This document shows positions 1-5,467 of a DNA stretch of 7,474 nucleotides, one piece after another. The position numbers and the translations under genes were made by a program. The stretch is from assembly GCA_028687395.1 (NCBI GenBank), contig JAQUAE010000081.1:1-7474 (forward strand), written 5' to 3'. The notes beneath the pieces were generated by a model that worked only from the letters and a program-made list of their open reading frames with translations, was not told where the DNA came from and did not search any database. Numbering within the stretch: position 1 is the first letter of the stretch; the number at the start of each line of letters is the position of its first letter. Origin of the DNA: Anaerolineales bacterium. Lineage in GTDB: Bacteria > Chloroflexota > Anaerolineae > Anaerolineales > UBA4823.

Positions 1-772
1 ACTGCGTGATCAGCTCCTCGATATTGGCCGGGAGTACATCGGCCAGGCCCTGGCGGATGCGCTCGCGCACCCGACCATTGCGTTCCACCAGTTTGGACAC
101 AGTACGCTCCCGTTGCAAAGCCAGCTCAGCGTCGGCTGCGCCGTCGGTGATCCGGTCGAGTTGTAGCCGCTCGGCGGTCGCCTGATCCTTGGCTGCCACG
201 AGCAGCACCTTACGCACGGGCAAACCGATGACGCCAATATTGAGATCGGCTGAGCTGGCTTTCGGCGAGGTGCACATCTGGCACGCGGAGCGGTAGCGGT
301 AGGGGAGCACGCCACCCTGGCGGGCGAACTGGATAGCCTCCTGTTCCAGGTGGTCCGGAGTGCCTTTATGTTCGCTGCGCCACTGGTACTCCTCCAGAGG
401 ATAGGTGCCCAGGCAATCGACGCAAATGGTCAGCATGTTCTCGATGGAGAAGGAAGCGTGTTTGACCATCTCGATCAGGGCGCGCATCTCGCAGGGCCGG
501 AGCAGGGAGGCTAGCCTGTGCTGGCCTCCCTCCTCTACGAACTGGGGGATATATCTCGCGGAGTTCGACGTCATCAGGGGTTTGAACGGGTTGAACTCAT
601 CCAGTTCGGTCGCCTTGCCCAGGATGTGCGGCGTTGGATCCGGGATCAGGGAGCCGTTGGTCGGAACGAGCATCGCATCCAGGTCCAGGTTCGTCCAGAC
701 CTGCTGCAGGAACTTGCGTACCGTTCCAATCGGATCACCATGCGTGTCGAGTATCCAATCCATGGTTGTCAT
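1..772 (-). CDS. FrhB/FdhB-like (coenzyme F420 hydrogenase/formate dehydrogenase beta-subunit family) protein, 3'-truncated by window edge
   Basis: An open frame runs from ATG at 772 without a stop to the left edge, giving 257 residues; the C-terminus lies outside the window. The start follows a strong GAGGAGG site four bases upstream; a second ATG at 763 is possible. Visible motifs are RPCEMRALIEM (about residues 92-102), CVDCLGT (117-123) and CQMC (164-167). The RPCEhRAL / DCLGT pattern is what I recognise from the FrhB/FdhB family, whose members carry FAD and Fe-S clusters and pass electrons between F420, ferredoxin or flavin carriers and hydrogenase, formate dehydrogenase or HdrA modules. 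The five cysteines (94, 117, 120, 164, 167) could ligate a cluster. No N-terminal ferredoxin-type CxxCxxCxxxC is present. It is the last visible gene of the respiratory operon, 37 bp after the CCG oxidoreductase. Family assignment is fairly confident; electron donor and acceptor are unknown. Confidence 0.7.
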   Translation of the reverse strand, partial: MTTMDWILDTHGDPIGTVRKFLQQVWTNLDLDAMLVPTNGSLIPDPTPHILGKATELDEFNPFKPLMTSNSARYIPQFVEEGGQHRLASLLRPCEMRALIEMVKHASFSIENMLTICVDCLGTYPLEEYQWRSEHKGTPDHLEQEAIQFARQGGVLPYRYRSACQMCTSPKASSADLNIGVIGLPVRKVLLVAAKDQATAERLQLDRITDGAADAELALQRERTVSKLVERNGRVRERIRQGLADVLPANIEELITQ

Positions 773-783
773 AACGCCTCCTC

Positions 784-802
784 GGGTAGCCGAGATCTAC
801 CC
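784..802 (-). other. Small intergenic hairpin just upstream of the FrhB-like gene's ribosome binding site
   Basis: GGGTAG (784-789) and CTACCC (797-802) are perfect 6-bp inverted arms around a 7-base loop. They lie in the 37-bp gap between the CCG oxidoreductase stop (810-812) and the start at 772. On the transcribed strand the stem ends directly before the GAGGAGG Shine-Dalgarno sequence. No T-tract follows, so it does not look like an intrinsic terminator; it may tune mRNA stability or translation. The function is inference. Confidence 0.35.
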
Positions 803-809
803 AAAACCA

Positions 810-2720
810 TTAAGCAAGCGACTTTTCCAGCACCTCTGCGATGTCCATGACCTGTAGTCGCTCTCCCAAACCCTTCGAGCGGATGGCGTCATCGAACATG
901 AGCAAGCAGTACGGGCAGGCCGTCGCGACGACGTCTGCCTTGGTGGCCAGGGCGTCGTCCAAACGGCGGTGGTTGATGCGCGTGGCGGGGTCGGTTTCCA
1001 TCCACATCTGGCCGCCGCCACCGCCGCAGCAAAAGCTATTCTCGCCCTTGCGAGCCATTTCCACGAGGGGCAGGTGGGCTTGCTTGAGAAGCTGGCGCGG
1101 GTCGGCGTAGATGTTGTTGTAGCGCCCCAGATAGCACGAGTCGTGATAGGTGACCTTGCCGCTCAACCCATTACCATTAGTTGAGATGGTCTTGCCGGAG
1201 GCAGCCAGTTCGTTGAGGTATTCGGCGTAGTGTTGTACCTTGTAGTCGCCACCGAACTGGGGGTACTCGTTCTTCAGGGTGTTGAAGCAGTGCGGGCACT
1301 GGGTGACGACGCGATTGAACTTGACCTTGGAGAGGGTCTCCACGTTCTGCTGCGCCAGCACCTGGAAGAGGTACTCATGCCCCATGCGCCGGGCGGTCTC
1401 GCCGCAGCAGGCTTCGTCGTAGCCCAGGATGGCAAAGTCGATGCCCAGTTTCTGCAACAGGTGGGCGAAGGAGCGGGCGACTTGCTTGTTGCGGTCGTCG
1501 TAGGCAGAGGCGCAGCCGACGAAGAGCAGTACGTCGGTCTCGTTGCCTGGTGAAAGCTCGCGGATCCCCAGCCCTTCCGCCCAGCTCAGGCGCTCCTCAG
1601 CGGGCATCCCCCATGGGTTGCCCTGCCTCTCGATGTTGCGCAGGACGTCTCCGATGGATTTCTCCACGCTGCCGGTGGTGAGCACCTGGTAGCGGCGCAA
1701 GTCGATGACTTCATCGATTGGGTTGACGAAGGCAGGGCAGATGCTCAGGCAGGCGCCACAGGTGGTGCAATACCAGGGGAACTTTTCCGCGATGGTTTCA
1801 GCCATGATCTCCTGGCTGGTCTTGCCGTTGCCGGAGACGAGCGAGGTGACCATTGCCTGGCGCAGGTCTTGGATGAGCTTCTTAGGCGAATAGGGCATGC
1901 CGGCGTAATTCGCCGGGCAGGCTTCCTCGCAGCGACCACAGCGCACGCAGGCTTCGAAGGACAGCAACTGGGGAGAGGTAAATTCGGTTATCATCCCGAC
2001 GCCGAGTGTCTCGGCTTCGTCGATGTTCTCAATTTTTTCCAGTTCGCCTTTCTTGCGCCTGGGGCGGGCGATGATGTTCCAGGGCGCCATCACCAGGTGC
2101 CTGAGCTTGGTAAAGGGCAGGCTGGCTACCAGCGTCAAGGCCAGGGCGGCGTGCACCCAGAACAGGTAGGGGTGGATGCTGGCGGCGATTTTGGGGGTGA
2201 CGCCAAGCGAGCGATAAAGCTGGGCGAACAGGCTGCCGATCGGCGACCAGGCTGCCCAGGCGGGCGCGGTCGAAATCAGGCGCATGCTCTCGTTGGTGTA
2301 ACCTGCCAGCGGGATGAGCGCCAACATGATCAGCGCATAGGTGTCATCCCAGCGAGTGTCGAGGGTCTTGGGTTTGAGCACGCCGCGGCGGAAGGCAGCC
2401 ATGGCGACGCCCAGCAGGATGGCGACGCCGGCCAGGTCCATGATCAGCTCGTAAGCCAGGTAGCCAGCGCCTCTGGGGAAAGGCAGCTCGACGAAGGGAA
2501 TGAACAGGGCCATCTGCATCAGGTTGATGGCTGTGCCGATCACCTGGATGGTGACACCCCAGAAGATGAGGGCGTGCATGACGCCCGGGTAAGCTTTGCG
2601 CAGGATGCGCACCTGGGCGATGGCGTGGACGAACAAGTCCTTCACGCCCGGCCAGGCGCCAGCCAGTTTCTTACTGAGATCTTGCCAACGGTCGGGTGTT
2701 GAGATGGCTTCAGTGGTCAT
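810..2720 (-). CDS. Membrane-anchored 4Fe-4S / double-CCG-domain oxidoreductase (HdrDE-like fusion, DUF224 type)
   Basis: A 636-residue fusion. Residues about 45-210 hold several membrane helices resembling the NarI/HdrE/DsrM gamma-subunit fold; His49, His183 and His190 are candidate heme b ligands. A ferredoxin-like part follows with two full 4Fe-4S motifs (Cys258/261/264/268 and Cys318/321/324/328). Two CCG domains come next: Cys403, Cys438-Cys439-Gly, Cys475xxCys478; then Cys529, Cys564-Cys565-Gly, Cys602xxCys605. In HdrB/HdrD, CCG cysteines bind noncubane clusters that reduce disulfides. The same fused architecture is known in EtfAB:menaquinone oxidoreductases and other DUF224 proteins. 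The likely role is electron exchange between menaquinone in the membrane and a cytoplasmic partner; the partner cannot be read from the sequence, and no etfAB genes are in the window. The start ATG overlaps the Rieske stop in an ATGA, so translation is probably coupled. Architecture certain, substrate unknown. Confidence 0.9.
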   Translation of the reverse strand: MTTEAISTPDRWQDLSKKLAGAWPGVKDLFVHAIAQVRILRKAYPGVMHALIFWGVTIQVIGTAINLMQMALFIPFVELPFPRGAGYLAYELIMDLAGVAILLGVAMAAFRRGVLKPKTLDTRWDDTYALIMLALIPLAGYTNESMRLISTAPAWAAWSPIGSLFAQLYRSLGVTPKIAASIHPYLFWVHAALALTLVASLPFTKLRHLVMAPWNIIARPRRKKGELEKIENIDEAETLGVGMITEFTSPQLLSFEACVRCGRCEEACPANYAGMPYSPKKLIQDLRQAMVTSLVSGNGKTSQEIMAETIAEKFPWYCTTCGACLSICPAFVNPIDEVIDLRRYQVLTTGSVEKSIGDVLRNIERQGNPWGMPAEERLSWAEGLGIRELSPGNETDVLLFVGCASAYDDRNKQVARSFAHLLQKLGIDFAILGYDEACCGETARRMGHEYLFQVLAQQNVETLSKVKFNRVVTQCPHCFNTLKNEYPQFGGDYKVQHYAEYLNELAASGKTISTNGNGLSGKVTYHDSCYLGRYNNIYADPRQLLKQAHLPLVEMARKGENSFCCGGGGGQMWMETDPATRINHRRLDDALATKADVVATACPYCLLMFDDAIRSKGLGERLQVMDIAEVLEKSLA

Positions 2721-3151
2721 GCTTCGCCTCCGACGTAGATTTCACCATTAACGATGTTCACCGCTATAGAATCGAGGGGGGCAGGGGGTGGACCGGCGAG
2801 CACGTGCCCATCCAAGGGGTCGAAGAACCCGTCGTGGCACGGGCAGGCAATCTGGCCTTTATCTGCTTCCCACTTGCACACGCAGGCGAAATGGGTGCAC
2901 ACCGCAGAATAAGCGCGCAAACCCTCCGGCGTATTGATCACCAGAGCCGGATAACGCCCAAAACGCACGGTCTTGGACTCGTTGACCGGGAGTTCTTCTT
3001 CCTTGCACACCAGCACGGGTTCGGAGGGCGTTTCCTCCAACTTCGGGGGGTAGAAAAAGGCAACGATGGAGCCAAACATGGCGGTCAGCCCAGTGACAGC
3101 CAGGCCCTTCTTGACCAGGTTCAAAAAAGCTCTGCGGGATATCTCGCTCAT
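2717..3151 (-). CDS. qcrA: Rieske [2Fe-2S] iron-sulfur protein of a cytochrome bc/b6c complex
   Basis: A 144-residue protein. I chose ATG 3151 because an AGAGGTGA site sits just upstream; an in-frame TTG at 3172 would start inside the preceding gene and swallow that site. The N-terminus reads SEISRRAFLNL, a twin-arginine (SRRxFL) signal, followed by a membrane segment (about 17-34), as in Tat-exported, anchored Rieske proteins. Cluster motifs are CTHFAC (Cys85, His87, Cys90) and CPCHDG (Cys103, Cys105, His106), with a Pro loop GPPPAP near 120. Expected ligands are Cys85, His87, Cys103 and His106, with a Cys90-Cys105 disulfide. The usual CPCHGS-x-Y is CPCHDGFF here, so the Ser and Tyr hydrogen-bond donors of high-potential Rieske proteins are replaced by Gly108 and Phe110. 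It would take electrons from menaquinol at the Qo site of the two cytochrome b subunits encoded just upstream. Starts 2 bp after the subunit-IV stop. Confidence 0.93.
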   Translation of the reverse strand: MSEISRRAFLNLVKKGLAVTGLTAMFGSIVAFFYPPKLEETPSEPVLVCKEEELPVNESKTVRFGRYPALVINTPEGLRAYSAVCTHFACVCKWEADKGQIACPCHDGFFDPLDGHVLAGPPPAPLDSIAVNIVNGEIYVGGEA

Positions 3152-3153
3152 GG

Positions 3154-3558
3154 CTAACTCACCTCTCCCCAAATGGTCATGGCGATGATCACGATCACGC
3201 CGATCACGGCGACGATGAAGCGGACGCGGGTGGGCTTCTTGGTGGTTTCTGGCTTGCTATCGAAGAAGGGCCATAGCGCCAGGAAGATCACGCCCACCAC
3301 CGGGATCATCACACCCAACGTCTTGGGCACGAATTTCAACAACTGGTAGAGCGCCACGAAGTACCATTCGGGCTTGACGTGGGCGGGGGTGTTCATGGGG
3401 TCGGCGGGGTCGCCGATGCCCACCGGGGAGATCAAACCGGCGATGCCAATGGCGAAGGCGATGACCACCAACCCCACCACCACCTTGAACTCCGTGGTGA
3501 GGTGGTCGGGATAGAAGGGGATGCTATCTTCTTCTTTGGCGTGAGTAATTTCAGACAT
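3154..3558 (-). CDS. petD: Cytochrome b C-terminal half (subunit IV / PetD-like)
   Basis: A 134-residue hydrophobic protein with three predicted membrane helices (about 26-45, 71-97, 112-129). It contains the Qo-site signature PEWYF at residues 63-67, preceded by TPAHVK, as in subunit IV of b6f complexes and the C-terminal part of bc1 cytochrome b. It has no heme-ligand histidine pairs, as expected, since those are in the partner encoded 20 bp upstream. It is somewhat shorter than chloroplast subunit IV (about 160 residues) and carries no fused cytochrome c domain, unlike Bacillus QcrC. The start ATG is preceded by GGAGG at a 9-base distance. Together with the neighbouring genes it makes the quinol-oxidising membrane core. 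Confidence 0.93.
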   Translation of the reverse strand: MSEITHAKEEDSIPFYPDHLTTEFKVVVGLVVIAFAIGIAGLISPVGIGDPADPMNTPAHVKPEWYFVALYQLLKFVPKTLGVMIPVVGVIFLALWPFFDSKPETTKKPTRVRFIVAVIGVIVIIAMTIWGEVS

Positions 3559-3578
3559 CGGTTATGCCTCCATCCTGC

Positions 3579-4637
3579 TTAGAGTGGGCGGTAGACGCCT
3601 TGCCGGCGGATCATCAGGAAGTGGGCTGCCATGAAAGCCACCGTAGCCAACGGGACGATCAGGACGTGCAGGGCAAAGAAACGGCTTAAAGTCTCTCCGG
3701 TAACGTCCCAGCCAACGCGCAGGAAGACCAGCGCCAGGTCGCCGATGACGGGGATAGCGCCGGCGATCTCGGTGCCGACCGTTGTAGCCCAGAAAGCGCG
3801 CTGGTCCCAGGGGAGCAGGTAGCCGGTGAAGCCGAAAACCAGGGTAAGGATGAGCAGCAGCATGCCGCTGACCCAATTGAGTTCACGCGGCCGCTTGTAC
3901 GCCCCGGTGATGAAGACGCGCAGCATGTGGGCGAGGCACATTACGATCATGCCATTGGCTGCCCAGTGGTGAATGGCCCGCACTGCAGCGCCAAAGCGAA
4001 CCTGGGACTCGATATATTGAATGCTGCTGTAGGCGAGCTCGGGGGTGGGTTTGTAATAGAAAGCCAGCATGATACCGGTGAGCCCCTGCACCACGAAGAG
4101 GAAAGCGGTAATGCCCCCCAGGCAGTACCACCAGCGCAGGGCGTAGCGCGGCACCGGCTTGTTGAGTATCTTTTCCAGCGGTTCAGAGACGTTGTAGCGC
4201 TCGTCAACCCACTCGGCAGTGCGCGCGGTGAGCGGTTTCCAGGGTTTGCGGCCGACGATAACGCTGCCTGTGCGCACGACTCCGAAGACGAAGATCAGGC
4301 CCATCGAGCCAAACAACACCCAGCGCGCCAGCGGCGTCCAGATGCCCGTATTTTCACCGGCGATGTGGCAATGCAGGCAGGGGTCCTGAGCTGGCGGCGG
4401 CACGGCGGCAGCAGGTGCGAGGCTGACTGGCGCCTGCGATTCCAGCAAAACCGCGCTGGCGGCAGACAGCAGGATGGGATCGCTGGCAGTTGCGCCAGCG
4501 CTTTCGCCCGGGCTGAGCGTTCCCGCCAGGGCGACGTGCGCCGCGGAAGCCAGCATGAAGACCCCCAGGCTGACCAGGGCGAAGGTTGCCAGGAGCTGAG
4601 ACGGTTTGAGTGAGAAAATCCGGGAGAGTAAACGCAT
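3579..4637 (-). CDS. petB: b6-type cytochrome b (N-terminal half) with fused N-terminal c-type heme motif
   Basis: A 352-residue protein. Residues about 150-352 match cytochrome b6: amphipathic N-terminus, YCLGGIT (171-177), helix-B ligands His223 and His237, TGYLLPWDQ (271-279), and helix-D ligands His324 and His339. The 15-residue spacing in helix D is of b6 type. Cys172 aligns with b6 Cys35, which covalently holds the extra heme ci (cn). Unlike plain b6 (about 215 residues) it has a 150-residue N-terminal extension: a signal-like or anchor helix (about 15-38, ending AHVALA), an Ala/Pro-rich linker (about 40-85), one heme c motif CLHCH (87-91), and another helix (about 103-122). By topology the heme c would lie on the outer side, where the Rieske domain works. 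Role: quinol oxidation/quinone reduction core with two b hemes. First gene of the respiratory operon. Confidence 0.93.
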   Translation of the reverse strand: MRLLSRIFSLKPSQLLATFALVSLGVFMLASAAHVALAGTLSPGESAGATASDPILLSAASAVLLESQAPVSLAPAAAVPPPAQDPCLHCHIAGENTGIWTPLARWVLFGSMGLIFVFGVVRTGSVIVGRKPWKPLTARTAEWVDERYNVSEPLEKILNKPVPRYALRWWYCLGGITAFLFVVQGLTGIMLAFYYKPTPELAYSSIQYIESQVRFGAAVRAIHHWAANGMIVMCLAHMLRVFITGAYKRPRELNWVSGMLLLILTLVFGFTGYLLPWDQRAFWATTVGTEIAGAIPVIGDLALVFLRVGWDVTGETLSRFFALHVLIVPLATVAFMAAHFLMIRRQGVYRPL

Positions 4638-4640
4638 AGG

Positions 4641-4649
4641 TCACCTCCT
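4641..4649 (-). promoter_or_regulatory. Near-consensus ribosome binding site of the cytochrome b gene
   Basis: On the minus strand AGGAGGTGA is followed by CCT and the ATG at 4637, essentially the full anti-16S complement. It fixes the start of the long N-terminal extension, so the extension is translated and is not an over-extended frame. Confidence 0.75.
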
Positions 4650-4675
4650 GATCGATATCGAAGCGCTGATCGGCA

Positions 4676-4681
4676 AGCATA
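4676..4681 (-). promoter_or_regulatory. Weak candidate -10 element for the respiratory operon
   Basis: TATGCT on the minus strand would place a transcript start near 4669 and leave a leader of about 30 bases before the cytochrome b ATG. No convincing -35 hexamer stands 16-18 bp upstream, which would suit an activator-dependent promoter using the repeat elements at 4729-4771. This is only a candidate. Confidence 0.25.
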
Positions 4682-4728
4682 GGGTACAACAGGTTACCAG
4701 GCTTGTAATCAGGAGGAGTACCAATCTG

Positions 4729-4750
4729 GATTGAGGTGAAGACCTTAATC
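4729..4750. promoter_or_regulatory. Operator-like inverted repeat upstream of the respiratory operon
   Basis: The plus strand reads GATTGAGGT, GAAG, ACCTTAATC: 9-bp arms with 8 of 9 positions complementary around a 4-bp centre. No T-tract follows on the minus strand, so a protein-binding site is more likely than a terminator. Its centre is about 70 bp upstream of the weak candidate start site, a plausible activator position. A shorter palindrome, CAATC-TG-GATTG (4722-4733), overlaps its left arm. The binding protein is unknown; the response regulator encoded next door is an obvious candidate. Confidence 0.45.
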
Positions 4751-4771
4751 ACCCGCTATGCACACCTTAAT
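4742..4771 (-). repeat. Two direct ATTAAGGT boxes, 22 bp apart
   Basis: ACCTTAAT occurs at 4742-4749 and again, identically, at 4764-4771 on the plus strand (ATTAAGGT on the minus strand). The 22-bp period is about two helical turns, putting both boxes on the same DNA face. The first copy is also one arm of the inverted repeat at 4729-4750, so the motif occurs three times, counting the imperfect inverted copy. This looks like a multi-site operator for the leftward operon. Confidence 0.4.
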
Positions 4772-4792
4772 TTCCCCCCTACGGCGCGTTTC

Positions 4793-4806
4793 GCCCGATT
4801 GCGGGC
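4793..4806 (-). other. Short hairpin at the end of the response-regulator gene
   Basis: GCCCG-ATTG-CGGGC gives a 5-bp GC stem that begins at the last base of the response-regulator stop codon. The following bases on the transcribed strand (GAAACGCGCC) hold no U-run, so it is not a convincing rho-independent terminator. Read-through from the regulator genes into the cytochrome operon remains possible. Confidence 0.3.
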
Positions 4807-5456
4807 TAGATTTCTATGATTTTCTTCTGGATGGCGTACTTGATCAACTCACCGCGGTCGTGCAGGTCGAGTTTCTGCATCAGGCTGTTGCGGTGCGCCT
4901 GGACGGTCTTGATGGACAAGTTGAGAATTTCAGCGATCTGCTTGTTGGTGTTGCCCTCGGCGATCAGTTGCAGCACCTCGCGCTCGCGCGGGCTGAGGCC
5001 ATTGGTTTCGGAAGCGGGCTGGACGTCCCCCCAGCGCAGGTAATCCTCGATCACCAGGCGGGTGATCGCCGGTGACAAGATCGACTCGCCGCGATAGACC
5101 GCCCGAATGGCGCCGAGCAGCTCGCGGGCGGCAGCGTCCTTCAGGATGTATCCCATCGCGCCGGCAGCCAATGCCCTGCGGATGTATTCCTCGTTCTCGT
5201 GCATGGTCAATATCAGGACTTTGCTGTCTGGCAGGGTGCGCAGTATCTGGCGCGTGGCTTCCAACCCGTTGAGCATGGGCAGGGCGATGTCCATCAGGAT
5301 CACGTCCGGGCGCAACTGGCAAGCGAGCCTGACGGCGTTGTGACCATCCTCCGCCTCGCCGACGACCTCCATGTCGGCTTCATCTTCGAGCAAAGAGCGG
5401 ATGCCGTCGCGCAGTAAGGTGTGGTCATCCGCAAGGAGTAACCGGATTTTGCTCAT
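4806..5456 (-). CDS. NarL/FixJ-family response regulator
   Basis: A 216-residue two-domain regulator. The receiver (about 5-120) has the acidic pair Asp10-Asp11, phospho-acceptor Asp56 in DVILMDIALP, Thr84 and Lys106 in YILKDA. A LuxR-type helix-turn-helix follows (about 154-212: LSPREREVLQLIAEG, then the recognition region SIKTVQAHR). Phosphorylated dimers of this family bind DNA and usually activate transcription. I chose ATG 5456, which has AAGGAG five bases upstream; an in-frame ATG at 5471 overlaps the kinase stop but would place that site inside the gene. It lies 11 bp after the kinase gene and is surely its partner. The 168 bp downstream hold repeated boxes in front of the cytochrome operon, a possible target. 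Confidence 0.93.
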   Translation of the reverse strand: MSKIRLLLADDHTLLRDGIRSLLEDEADMEVVGEAEDGHNAVRLACQLRPDVILMDIALPMLNGLEATRQILRTLPDSKVLILTMHENEEYIRRALAAGAMGYILKDAAARELLGAIRAVYRGESILSPAITRLVIEDYLRWGDVQPASETNGLSPREREVLQLIAEGNTNKQIAEILNLSIKTVQAHRNSLMQKLDLHDRGELIKYAIQKKIIEI

Positions 5457-5467
5457 TGTGCTCCTTC

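Noticed and set aside
405..857. Plus-strand open frames in the first 860 bases (also 518-850)
   Set aside because: They are shadows of the minus-strand FrhB-like gene, which has a ribosome site, family motifs and an unbroken frame to the edge.
1869..2702. Long open frame of 277 codons on the plus strand
   Set aside because: It lies fully antisense to the clear membrane/4Fe-4S oxidoreductase gene; its Gly/Gln/Asp/His-rich low-complexity product is typical of an antisense frame in GC-rich DNA.
3927..4613. Open frame of 228 codons on the plus strand
   Set aside because: Antisense to cytochrome b, with no ribosome site or motif of its own.
4651..4672. CTGATCG repeated at 4648-4654 and 4666-4672, and the palindrome CGATATCG
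   Set aside because: Short, overlapping the ribosome site region, and within what chance allows; not enough to call a site.
4729..4750. Inverted repeat as a rho-independent terminator of the response-regulator gene
   Set aside because: The stem is only moderately GC-rich and no T-run follows on the minus strand; an operator fits better.
4354..4752. Minus-strand open frame of 132 codons crossing the operon upstream region
   Set aside because: It shares most of its length with the cytochrome b extension in another frame, and the product turns Arg/Pro/Gly-rich without a domain. The cytochrome b gene has the strong ribosome site.
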